8,444 bases of DNA from Gammaproteobacteria bacterium (GTDB lineage: Bacteria; Pseudomonadota; Gammaproteobacteria; SZUA-152): assembly GCA_030599435.1 (NCBI GenBank), contig JAUVNZ010000055.1, positions 1-8,444 on the forward strand. Direction: 5' to 3'. Below the pieces are notes generated by a model. The model was not told where the DNA came from. It searched no databases and saw nothing but the letters and a program-made list of their open reading frames with translations. This document shows positions 1 through 6,723 of this stretch, in pieces. Within the stretch, counting starts at the first letter, position 1. The number at the start of each line of letters is the position of its first letter. A program made the position numbers and the translations under genes.

Positions 1-1
1 C

Positions 2-304
2 CTTAATTGGGAAGCGTTGGCGCATGAGAATCAGACCCTGGTGGTTTATATGGGCCTGCTAGGGGTTAAAACTTTATGTTCTAAATTAATAGAGCATGGT
101 CTTTCAGAAAAAATGCCTATTGCTTTGGTGCAAAAGGCTACGACACGACAACAGAAAGTGTTAATTGGTACGTTGAAATCTATGCCAGATTTGGTTGATA
201 AAACAATGATTAAACCACCTACGCTGATCATCGTAGGCGAAGTCGTCAATTTACATGAGAAACTATCGTGGTTTGGTTCTGCGGAAACGGTAGGCGAAAG
301 TTAA
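2..304 (+). CDS. cobA: Uroporphyrinogen-III C-methyltransferase, C-terminal fragment (cut by left window edge)
   Basis: This is the last 100 codons of an S-adenosylmethionine-dependent methyltransferase that adds two methyl groups to uroporphyrinogen III to give precorrin-2, the cytoplasmic entry step to siroheme (and cobalamin). The frame is open to the left edge, so the true start and the SAM-binding N-terminal half are missing. The family is normally about 250-280 residues. Hallmarks visible are the TLVVYMGL strand, the PIALVQKATTRQQ segment, the VLIGTL turn and the closing TLIIVGEVVNLHEKLSWF motif, all typical of the C-terminal subdomain of SUMT/CobA and of the CysG methyltransferase half. 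A short tail follows the LSWF motif, so this copy ends at the methyltransferase domain. An upstream CysG-type dehydrogenase/ferrochelatase part cannot be excluded. It converges on the DUF1631 gene with only 15 bases between stop codons and no clear hairpin terminator. Confidence 0.9.
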   Translation, partial: LNWEALAHENQTLVVYMGLLGVKTLCSKLIEHGLSEKMPIALVQKATTRQQKVLIGTLKSMPDLVDKTMIKPPTLIIVGEVVNLHEKLSWFGSAETVGES

Positions 305-319
305 AACCCCTGGTCTGAT

Positions 320-2707
320 CTATTGATGATTAGAGTTTTCATCCGCAGGATTATTAATATCCAGTGCCTGCTTTATTCCAACGATGACTGAATCCAGAGC
401 TCGGTCAAAAAGAGGAATATCCTCAACAACTGAAGCAAGTTCAAGTTCAAATTTCTCAATGAGTTGACGGAAAGTCAAATCAGCTACGACTTTGTATTTT
501 CTATCAACAAAGGTAAATTCTTTAGTAAAGTCACATTTCCATGCCAATTTCCCACGGCTATGACTGTTGGTGTTTGGGTCTATAAATTCAATCCAGGTAC
601 CCAATGCCATTTCATTTATATTTTCTGCATATATGCTAAATAATATTTGATCATCATCTTCGGATGAGAGAGTAATATTTTCGGAGTGCGAGTTGGTTTC
701 TTCTTCAACAAACGAAGTGTTTTCTGGGAGACTGGACAGGTCAACACCGAAGTCGTCTTCTGTTAATATATCTGACTCTTCATAGTTGATAAGAGTGTTT
801 TTCTGGCGTGATGTTTTGGTGTTTTGTGCTGGTATAGTGTCAGGAATACCGCCACGGAGACTTGCTAAATGTAGCTCTTCCAGTTTATCAAATAAGTTCT
901 CGCTTTTCTCTCTGTCATAATTGATCAGAGTAAAACCATCACGCAAACCATTAAGGACGCTTGGTATTACCTTTATTAATCGATTACGTTCACTGACAAT
1001 TAACTTTGGTTCTACGCTCCAGATCAGATCATCAGCAACTTGTAAGGCGGTTTCCCACGCATTACTTTTAACACCGTCACGAAGGTATAAATGGATTAAC
1101 ACGTCCTTCCAGGCATCGAGAAGAATAGTGTTAATAAGTTTGGGAATATTATGGCCTGATACCTTATGCTGGATTGCACTGGCAGCAGTATTTTTGGCTC
1201 CTTCAAGAACATCCTCTGTCATTTTATTTGATTCCTTTTCATTTTCCATAAATGCGGTAAATTCAGTAAGAAGGCTTTCGAATATGTTGGTGTTTTCTTC
1301 AAATTCACTCTGGATGCGATCAACCACATAACCTACCATTTTAAGGGTGGCATCTTCTTCAGATCCATCTGTATCAAGCCCACTTCCGGCATAGGCTAGT
1401 TCATTAAGTAACTGACGGGCTGGATGAGATTTCATGGAGAAAAAATCATTGTCCATAATTGCAACTTTTAGTAACGGAATTTGCAGACGAACTATCTGGA
1501 CTTTTAATTGGTCAGACATGCCTGGATCATCAAGAATAAAATCAAATAATCTACTAACGATATCGATGCTGTCGATATCAGCCTGTGCGATTTGTTTTCC
1601 TCCAGCCGTTCCCTGAATTTTGCCAATTTGCTTCATCACAGTTGATTTAATAATGTTGGCACTTTCCAGATTATGATTCTGGAGTAGGGCGGCCTCTGTG
1701 CTAATTTGTAACTGTGAAAGTGCAGCTACAACATCTTCTGGTGTGTATGAGAATGTTTTATTGGAACTGCTATTATCCCCAGAAATTTGATTACCTGGAT
1801 CGGCCGAATCGCTTTCATCAGGTTCCCCGCGTTGTTTAGATAACAACAGTTGTAGTGAGCTAAAAACATTATCAGCTGCATTTATAAATTCTGGTGTTAC
1901 ATCACTACGTGATTTTGAATGAGTGCCTGGATTATCGTTATCCTGTGATTGGTCGTTCTGAGTTTTGGTGTCCGCTACGGAATTGTCAGCAGTAGTAGAA
2001 TTATCAGGTTTGTAGGCAGCTGTTTGAATTCTGGGTAATACACCAGATGCAATCAGATCCGCATTTATAGCGTCATACATATCCCCGAGTTGTTGTATAA
2101 CAACTTTATCGAATAATTTGTATACCACCAGGCGCACCTTGATTTCTGTATTCATACATCCCGCTGATACCAAAAATGCATTACACAGAACTTCGGGCCG
2201 TAAAGGGCTATTCTCTTTTGTTATTTCAGTTTTTTCGATGAGAAAATTCAGGCGAGCTGTAAGATCACTAAGGGCCTGACGATAGGTGTTATCTGCGGCG
2301 TTCGCCATATTGCTGATCGCCAGTGATTCTTCCAGTTGCTCATCCTCAACCAGGCTGGCTTGATCCAGTTTTTCGCTTGCCTGAGGAGTGATAACTGCCT
2401 GACTCAGGGATAGCTTAAAACCACTGTCTAATGCATTAAAGTATATTTTATGCATAAGGTCATGCTGGAGACGGATTTCTCTCATGGCATCAAAATAGAG
2501 TGTTTGCAGCTGATTATTTTCTGCTTTATCGGCAAGGTCAAACAGGCTGTTATCTATCTGTGAAAAGAACTTTGGTAATAGTTCATTCAGATAGTGTTTT
2601 GCTGTACGTTGTGCTGAAGCGACCAGCTGGGGAACAGGTATAGTAGTTTCAACGGCCGTAGGGCGCCGGCTGCTATCAAAATCAAGGATATTTTTTTGTT
2701 TAACCAT
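320..2707 (-). CDS. DUF1631 family protein, large cytoplasmic protein of unknown function
   Basis: The product is 795 residues from the ATG at 2707. A TTG 12 codons upstream (2743) is also in frame, but it lacks a ribosome binding site and adds an unlike leader; the ATG has AGCAGG about 13 bases upstream, itself a weak site. The family call rests on the central LLKVAIMDNDFFSMKSHPAR stretch followed by LLNELA (about residues 407-440), the signature of DUF1631 proteins. The protein is largely helical with no signal peptide or membrane segment. Hydrophilic linkers rich in Asn, Asp, Ser and Gln lie near residues 232-264 and 290-320, with an acidic linker near 645-685. The last roughly 100 residues (from MALGTWIEF through KLAW and FTFVDRKYKVVADLT) form a beta-rich module that resembles a PilZ-like barrel; that resemblance is inference. 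No role is established for the family as far as I know. Convergent with cobA; upstream lies a gene-free region of about 350 bases. Confidence 0.88.
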   Translation of the reverse strand: MVKQKNILDFDSSRRPTAVETTIPVPQLVASAQRTAKHYLNELLPKFFSQIDNSLFDLADKAENNQLQTLYFDAMREIRLQHDLMHKIYFNALDSGFKLSLSQAVITPQASEKLDQASLVEDEQLEESLAISNMANAADNTYRQALSDLTARLNFLIEKTEITKENSPLRPEVLCNAFLVSAGCMNTEIKVRLVVYKLFDKVVIQQLGDMYDAINADLIASGVLPRIQTAAYKPDNSTTADNSVADTKTQNDQSQDNDNPGTHSKSRSDVTPEFINAADNVFSSLQLLLSKQRGEPDESDSADPGNQISGDNSSSNKTFSYTPEDVVAALSQLQISTEAALLQNHNLESANIIKSTVMKQIGKIQGTAGGKQIAQADIDSIDIVSRLFDFILDDPGMSDQLKVQIVRLQIPLLKVAIMDNDFFSMKSHPARQLLNELAYAGSGLDTDGSEEDATLKMVGYVVDRIQSEFEENTNIFESLLTEFTAFMENEKESNKMTEDVLEGAKNTAASAIQHKVSGHNIPKLINTILLDAWKDVLIHLYLRDGVKSNAWETALQVADDLIWSVEPKLIVSERNRLIKVIPSVLNGLRDGFTLINYDREKSENLFDKLEELHLASLRGGIPDTIPAQNTKTSRQKNTLINYEESDILTEDDFGVDLSSLPENTSFVEEETNSHSENITLSSEDDDQILFSIYAENINEMALGTWIEFIDPNTNSHSRGKLAWKCDFTKEFTFVDRKYKVVADLTFRQLIEKFELELASVVEDIPLFDRALDSVIVGIKQALDINNPADENSNHQ

Positions 2708-3063
2708 GGTTGTGTAAAAACCTGCTGTATAAAAACCGTTCAATAAATACTGCTGTAATTAGGAGCTTTCTTTAATTATTAATAACAAGATGAGTCTAGC
2801 GATGGTATCGGTCGTTCGATGCGAAATGTTGTGCGGATTTGCGTGAATAGGTTCACAGATTGCTAATTTAGCCAACAAATTCCCATATTTATTTGCTTTA
2901 GATCACATTTTTTCAGGGCGAGCTGGGGCGGAAAATCCTGGTTTACGTCTAGCTAAATATGCGAGAATTCGGGTTTGTAGCAGTTTTGATAGGGCATTCC
3001 CCAATGAACAATCAACCGTATTCGTCGGCCAAATAATGCGCTTATCGTGAGGTAGAATTTTTC
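2708..3063. other. Gene-free divergent intergenic region
   Basis: About 356 bases separate the divergently transcribed DUF1631 and small membrane protein genes, so promoters for both should lie here. No convincing coding frame is present. The visible structure is limited: a short inverted repeat GTGAA-TAGG-TTCAC (2843-2856), a CRP-like half-palindrome (2892-2907) and a TTGATA hexamer at 2986-2991 that could be a -35 element but has no good -10 partner. An AT-rich stretch at 2770-2790 could hold the minus-strand -10. I see no RNA gene, riboswitch or terminator. Confidence 0.6.
2892..2907. promoter_or_regulatory. Possible CRP/FNR-superfamily binding site
   Basis: The sequence reads TTTGC, six bases, TCACA. 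The right half matches the CRP half-site TCACA exactly and is flanked by AGA and TTT as in the long E. coli consensus. The left half matches TGTGA at three of five positions. It lies about 155 bases upstream of the 3064 start and about 185 from the DUF1631 start, farther than most activator sites. It could be chance in an AT-rich spacer. Confidence 0.2.
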
Positions 3064-3327
3064 ATGCCAACGAATAAAAAAAGTAGTGCCTTACCAGAGG
3101 CATGGATCGTGCCAATACGTCTAGGTATTTATGCGGTATTGGCTGCTTGTTCTGCATTTATCTATTTTAATGTGGGTGATCTGGTTATAACCCATTACCT
3201 GATTATTGTTTCGATTGTTGCTGTCTCTGCTATGGTTTTGCTTGATTGTCGTGTAAGCGATAATTACTGGAAGCAGGCAGCTGACCAATCTAAACCTGAA
3301 AAATTAAATGAAAATAGTGAAGGTTGA
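3064..3327 (+). CDS. Small two-helix inner-membrane protein, function unknown
   Basis: The product is 87 residues and starts at an ATG preceded by GTGAGGT about 10 bases upstream, a good ribosome binding site. A short polar basic N-terminus (PTNKKS) is followed by two hydrophobic spans at roughly residues 15-36 and 40-60. A charged tail of about 25 residues ends in a Lys/Glu/Asn-rich segment. The short turn between the helices implies a hairpin with both ends on the same side, likely cytoplasmic given the basic residues at the N-terminus. I do not recognise the family. The stop lies 11 bases before the favoured ATG of the Sel1-repeat gene, so the two are probably co-transcribed and may be translationally coupled. 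A short genuine gene is more likely than a chance frame because of its ribosome binding site and membrane topology. Confidence 0.7.
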   Translation: MPTNKKSSALPEAWIVPIRLGIYAVLAACSAFIYFNVGDLVITHYLIIVSIVAVSAMVLLDCRVSDNYWKQAADQSKPEKLNENSEG

Positions 3328-3338
3328 ATGCAAAAATT

Positions 3339-3998
3339 ATGAGCATGATTAATTATTTTACGATTTATTCCAGGCTGGCATTTTCCTGTATTTTTATGTT
3401 GATTGCGGTTAATTCCGTTGCCGATACTGGTACTGGCGTAGATATTGAGAGTGCTCTTGCCGCCGTCGAAAATGAAGATTATGAAAAAGCATTCAAACAA
3501 TTTCAGTTACTAGCAAACGAGGGTGAAGCGGAAGCTCAGTATAACCTGGCAATGTTGTATCGATTAGGTAAGGGCGTGAAAAAGAATTATAAGTTAAGCG
3601 CCGACTGGTTCAGAAAGGCAGCCGATCAAGATGTTGTCGACGCTCAGTATTATATGGGCCATAGTTATGATGTTGGCGAAGGGGTATCTAAGAATAAAAA
3701 ATACGCTTTTGTCTGGTACCGAAAAGCAGCAGAAAAGGGCCATGGATTGGCACAAATTAATTTAGGTGTACTTTATGCAAATGGCTTGGGTATTAAAGAG
3801 GATATAGAAGAGGCCTACTTATGGTTTCATGTTGCTGCTGCACAAGGTTATAAAATGGCATTTGAAAATAAGGAGATTATAGAAAAAGCTCTTGATCCTG
3901 AAGCCGTTAAGCGCTTAAAACAAAAAGGTCGAGATTATTTTCAGAAGTATGTTAAACCTTTTCAGCGCCATTCCCGATCATATCCCTTACTAAGATAA
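3339..3998 (+). CDS. Exported Sel1-repeat (TPR-like) protein
   Basis: The product is 219 residues from the ATG at 3339. A second ATG at 3345 and a TTG at 3324 are also in frame. AAGG at 3320-3323 could serve as ribosome binding site for the ATGs, though the spacing is long. The N-terminus is a Sec signal peptide with a hydrophobic core (LAFSCIFMLIAV) and a predicted signal-peptidase-I site after NSVA, near residue 28. After a TPR-like half motif (EDYEKAFKQFQLLANEG, about 46-62), three Sel1 repeats follow at about 64-97, 100-133 and 136-169, each with the AQYxLGxLY, GxGVxK and A..W(F/Y)RKAA pattern. The tail is basic with no further domain. Sel1 repeats form solenoids that bind proteins, so a periplasmic scaffold or adaptor role is likely; no partner can be named. 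It converges on the HDOD gene. Confidence 0.85.
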   Translation: MSMINYFTIYSRLAFSCIFMLIAVNSVADTGTGVDIESALAAVENEDYEKAFKQFQLLANEGEAEAQYNLAMLYRLGKGVKKNYKLSADWFRKAADQDVVDAQYYMGHSYDVGEGVSKNKKYAFVWYRKAAEKGHGLAQINLGVLYANGLGIKEDIEEAYLWFHVAAAQGYKMAFENKEIIEKALDPEAVKRLKQKGRDYFQKYVKPFQRHSRSYPLLR

Positions 3999-4062
3999 AT
4001 AGTTACGATAAATGGTTATGCTAGTCCAGAATAATTTTCCGTGGGTTGAATAACGCGTAAAA

Positions 4063-4947
4063 CTAAGCAGCAAATTGCTCAGCCAGGGTATCAAGTTCAT
4101 TCGTAGACATTATCAGGTTGTTCAGAACTTCCTCGGCTTGTTCCTGGGTGAAACCAAGACTGGATAAGATGCTATCAGGTAATTCGGTAGACTCTGCATC
4201 GCCAATATCGTGACGTTTAAGCAAACGGTCAGCAATCAGAGTTAGTTTAGCGTATGCCGCATGGATGCCTCTGTAATGTTCGTTATGATGCTCTGCAACG
4301 GCTACCTGAATCTCGGTCTGGAGATTCCAGTTGCGCACTAGCCAGGTACCAATTTCCATATGGTCAGTACCTAGAATTTGGCGTTCGATATCAACTCTTG
4401 GTGTGTTTGCGTTGTTCTCAATTGCCTGCTGTAATTGCTTTGATTCAGCTTTGAAAATGTGAGCTACAAGTAAAACTCCAAAATTATGTAATAAGCCGCA
4501 GAGAAAACCGATTCCTTGAAGCGGTTGGTGCTGTCTGGGCATGATTTGTATAAGACGTTGAACAAGAGCTGCGCTATATATGCTATGTTGCCAAAATGGA
4601 TATAATCCCATGGGTCCGTTGTCTGGAATGTTAAATGTTTTCCCCAGGGATAAACCCAGTGCTATATCGATGGTAGGGTTATAACCGAGAACCACTTTGA
4701 TAGCATAAGATAAGGATGGAATTTCTCCCCGATAACCATATAGAGCGGATCTGGCATAGCGCATTATCTGGGCAGCAATACTGGGGTCCAACTCAATGAT
4801 CTCAATTAAGTCATTGACGTTGCTGTGAGGATTAGTATTTAGACGAAGAAGGGATTGAGCAACATCCGGCATGGCCGGTAATTTTGTCGTGGACTCAATG
4901 CGATGTCGCAAATTATTTGGATTTGGAGCATCTGTGTTGTTGCTCAT
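4063..4947 (-). CDS. HDOD domain protein
   Basis: The product is 294 residues from the ATG at 4947, chosen because GATGAG lies 9 bases upstream. An in-frame ATG at 4956 would add three residues but abuts that same element. The protein is a stand-alone HDOD domain. It begins with a helix leading to LPAMP (23-27) and LDPSIAAQIMRYARSALYG (about 53-71), followed by a WQHS motif (119-122), GLLHNFG (about 151-157), an LGTDHMEIG segment (near 192-200) and EHH (219-221). HDOD domains are non-catalytic relatives of HD-GYP phosphodiesterases and act in signalling, often linked to cyclic di-GMP, chemotaxis or stress networks. Consistent with that, the metal-binding HD pair reads His-Asn here. No receiver, GGDEF or kinase domain is attached. 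No partner is encoded beside it. It is cytoplasmic, with no signal peptide. The flanking gene upstream is divergent. Confidence 0.87.
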   Translation of the reverse strand: MSNNTDAPNPNNLRHRIESTTKLPAMPDVAQSLLRLNTNPHSNVNDLIEIIELDPSIAAQIMRYARSALYGYRGEIPSLSYAIKVVLGYNPTIDIALGLSLGKTFNIPDNGPMGLYPFWQHSIYSAALVQRLIQIMPRQHQPLQGIGFLCGLLHNFGVLLVAHIFKAESKQLQQAIENNANTPRVDIERQILGTDHMEIGTWLVRNWNLQTEIQVAVAEHHNEHYRGIHAAYAKLTLIADRLLKRHDIGDAESTELPDSILSSLGFTQEQAEEVLNNLIMSTNELDTLAEQFAA

Positions 4948-4995
4948 TTGGCACATCTCATCATTACACTATATCGTATTTTGTGCTGTTATATT

Positions 4996-5022
4996 TCACC
5001 AGACTTAATTTTGTCTGGGTGA
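4996..5022. repeat. Imperfect inverted repeat able to form a hairpin
   Basis: TCACCAGAC and GTCTGGGTGA pair across an eight-base AT-rich loop. The stem is six perfect pairs (CCAGAC/GTCTGG) plus three outer pairs separated by one bulged G. It is not followed by a T-run on either strand, so it does not look like an intrinsic terminator. It lies about 50-75 bases upstream of the HDOD start, so it could be a leader hairpin of that gene or an operator. No function is demonstrated by sequence alone. Confidence 0.4.
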
Positions 5023-5114
5023 GTGGCTAATAAAAGTAAACTTTGCCTTACAGCACCCCCTAAACACCTGCCGGAAATCTATCGCCTACTGTGATACCGA
5101 CATTGTATATTTTT

Positions 5115-5140
5115 CGGTCAATTACCGTAAAACTTTACGG
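5115..5140. promoter_or_regulatory. Overlapping inverted repeats, possible operator
   Basis: Two palindromes share a half-site. CGGT-caatt-ACCG spans 5115-5127. The perfect repeat CCGTAAA-ac-TTTACGG spans 5125-5140. A TATATT hexamer at 5106-5111 resembles a -10 element, which would put the repeats just downstream of a start site for the lipoprotein gene at 5199; no matching -35 is evident. The arms do not match the NarL heptamer or the FNR consensus. The roughly 250-base region around it (4948-5198) is otherwise gene-free and should carry the divergent promoters of the HDOD and lipoprotein genes. Confidence 0.35.
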
Positions 5141-5198
5141 AAAATTTTGTAGTAAATTACAGATCTGTGGTGAGTTTGGTAATTAATTTGATAAACCA

Positions 5199-6170
5199 AT
5201 GTGGAAAAATAATATATTTATGTTTTTAAGTATAAAAACTTTATTCGCCATTTTCCTGGTAGTCACTATTAGTGCGGGTTGCGACGGGAATAAGAGCTCT
5301 ATGGCTGGTTCACAGAACCACGAAGGCATTCTGATAAGCGCTGGACCTTTTATCATGGGAAGTAATAAGGTTGATGATGAAAATAAGCAAAAAGAATATG
5401 GCCTGGTTAAACCACTTTTTCTTGATGAGCACCCAAGACAGCAAGTAGTTTTACCCGCTTTCTACATTGATAAGTACGAAGTAACTAATCGTGAATACAA
5501 ATTGTTTACTAAAAAACTCAAGTACACTGAACCTTTTGAGTGGTCACAAAATGGATACAATTTGGTGATGGTGCGACTGAAAGCGACTGACCTGGAAAGT
5601 TTGCGATGGATTGTTTCTGAATATTTTAAATTAGATCGTGATACTCGTCGTATGAGTAAGCCTCAATTGTTGAAGATGATTTCTGAGAATTGGTCGATTA
5701 AAGACCGTTTACCAGTAACAGGTGTAAATTGGCAGGATGCAAATGCTTATTGCGTTTGGTTAGGTAAGAGACTACCGACTGAAATGGAGTGGGAAAAAGC
5801 GGCGCGTGGAGAACAGGGATTAGAATTCCCGTGGGGTGATAATTGGGATACTGGTCAGACAAATGTTGGTGATGATGCAGATTGGGAAGGAGGTATTGCT
5901 CCGGTAGGCTCATATCCTCAGAATAAATCTCCATATGGCATTTTTGATATGGCGGGTAATGTATGGGAGTGGGTTTCCGACTGGTATCAACCTTATCCTG
6001 GAAGTAAGTATCAATCGAAGGATTTTGGTGAAACTAACAAAGTGATACGTGGTGGCGGTGGTGGTGTCGGGCATTATTCATTGTCATTTTTCTTTCGCAG
6101 CGCTATGCGGGGTTATGCATTACCAAACGAAAAAAGTGGTGATGTGGGATTCCGTTGTGCGTGGAATTAG
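5199..6170 (+). CDS. SUMF1/FGE-fold (formylglycine-generating enzyme family) lipoprotein, catalytic cysteines absent
   Basis: The product is 323 residues. The N-terminus is a lipoprotein signal with hydrophobic core FAIFLVVT and lipobox ISAGC, lipidated at C28. The next residue is Asp29, which in E. coli would retain the protein in the inner membrane facing the periplasm. The start at 5199 has no strong ribosome binding site; an ATG at 5220 also gives an intact signal. The mature part is one FGE-sulfatase domain: GPFIMGS (49-55), FYIDKYEVTNREYKLF (88-103), LPVTGVNWQDANAYCVWLGK (171-190), RLPTEMEWEKAARG (191-204), FPWGD (210-214), PVGSYPQNKSPYGIFDMAGN (235-254), VWEWVSDW (255-262), VIRGG (282-286) and a final GDVGFRC (314-320). 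True FGEs have two cysteines after the RGG motif; here that stretch has none, so sulfatase activation is unlikely. About 45 helical residues (roughly 125-168) are inserted compared with compact members. The substrate is unknown. Confidence 0.88.
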   Translation: MWKNNIFMFLSIKTLFAIFLVVTISAGCDGNKSSMAGSQNHEGILISAGPFIMGSNKVDDENKQKEYGLVKPLFLDEHPRQQVVLPAFYIDKYEVTNREYKLFTKKLKYTEPFEWSQNGYNLVMVRLKATDLESLRWIVSEYFKLDRDTRRMSKPQLLKMISENWSIKDRLPVTGVNWQDANAYCVWLGKRLPTEMEWEKAARGEQGLEFPWGDNWDTGQTNVGDDADWEGGIAPVGSYPQNKSPYGIFDMAGNVWEWVSDWYQPYPGSKYQSKDFGETNKVIRGGGGGVGHYSLSFFFRSAMRGYALPNEKSGDVGFRCAWN

Positions 6171-6225
6171 GGCGTGGAATTAGGGCCTGGAATTAGGGCG
6201 TGGAATTAGGGCCTGGAACTAGTGC
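6161..6225. repeat. 13-bp tandem repeat, five units, overlapping the lipoprotein stop codon
   Basis: Five contiguous copies of GTGGAATTAGGGC start at 6161, 6174, 6187, 6200 and 6213. Units 1, 2 and 4 are identical; units 3 and 5 begin with C, and unit 5 has two further changes (CTGGAACTAGTGC). A degenerate sixth copy may run on to 6238. Units 2-3 and 4-5 are near-identical 26-bp pairs, suggesting duplication of a dimer. The first unit encodes the last residues and the TAG stop of the lipoprotein gene. The array fills nearly all of the 67 bases between the two convergent stop codons. Confidence 0.93.
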
Positions 6226-6237
6226 CCGGTTTTAGAA

Positions 6238-6702
6238 TTATTTTGGTTCTTCCTGTTCAGGCCGTAGTTTAGTAATGAAATAATCTTCAGCAATATCCGG
6301 GTCGACTGTGTTGTGTTCGGAATCTTCTAATGGGCTTTCATTGTCATTCCAGCCACGTAATCCAGTTTGTAGAGATCGGGTATTGCTAAAGCCCATTTGT
6401 TGCATAGTCAGTGCGGCAAGAGCACTTCGATTACCTGAACGACAAATGACAATAATCGTTTTCTCGCGTCCACTGGCAAGTTCTGGAACTGTTTCGTCAT
6501 AACCATAGTCACAGGCAGATTCAAGAATACCGCGGGGGACATTTATTGCCTTGGGGATATGCGCCAGAGAATATTCGTATGGTTCATTGATATCGACGAG
6601 CAGGATATCTGAGTTTTGTTTTAGCTCATCCTCGAGATCCCATGGGAAGATCTCATTAATGTACTGGAGGCTGTCTGAAACAAAGTCTTTATAACTTTTC
6701 AT
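6238..6702 (-). CDS. Single-domain rhodanese-like sulfurtransferase
   Basis: The product is 154 residues and cytoplasmic, with no signal peptide. After about 30 residues the rhodanese fold begins with DILLVDINEPYEYSLAHIPK (32-51) and AINVPRG (52-58). The active-site loop is CRSGNRS, with nucleophile Cys87 that would carry the persulfide. It is followed by ALTMQQMGF (97-105) and the closing LQTGLRGWND (111-120). The six-residue loop size fits sulfur-transferring rhodaneses rather than the longer Cdc25-like phosphatase loop. The N-terminal extension and the acidic tail of about 30 residues are not part of the core fold. The ATG has a weak GGAT element upstream and starts 21 bases after the narL stop, so it is probably the last gene of a narX-narL operon. 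A role in thiosulfate or persulfide handling during anaerobic growth is inference from this position. Confidence 0.88.
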   Translation of the reverse strand: MKSYKDFVSDSLQYINEIFPWDLEDELKQNSDILLVDINEPYEYSLAHIPKAINVPRGILESACDYGYDETVPELASGREKTIIVICRSGNRSALAALTMQQMGFSNTRSLQTGLRGWNDNESPLEDSEHNTVDPDIAEDYFITKLRPEQEEPK

Positions 6703-6723
6703 GAGATTATCCGATTGTTGGTA

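Noticed and set aside
921..1331. A long plus-strand open frame antisense to the DUF1631 gene
   Set aside because: The minus-strand product has clear family motifs across this stretch; the antisense translation is rich in Ser/Arg and has no domain, as expected for a shadow frame.
2790..2846. An 18-codon plus-strand frame starting at ATG 2790 in the gene-free region
   Set aside because: It has no ribosome binding site, no recognisable sequence and a length expected by chance.
2843..2856. Inverted repeat GTGAA-TAGG-TTCAC
   Set aside because: Five-base arms are expected by chance in a spacer of this size, and it matches no operator I recognise.
3999..4062. Terminator between the convergent Sel1 and HDOD genes
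   Set aside because: No GC-rich stem followed by a T-run could be found on either strand.
5115..5140. Reading the CCGTAAA/TTTACGG palindrome as an intrinsic terminator or NarL site
   Set aside because: The stem is AT-rich with no T-run on either side and only two bases in the loop. The arms do not fit the TACYYMT heptamer.
6161..6225. Reading the tandem repeat as a CRISPR array
   Set aside because: The units are contiguous 13-mers without spacers, and there are no cas genes.
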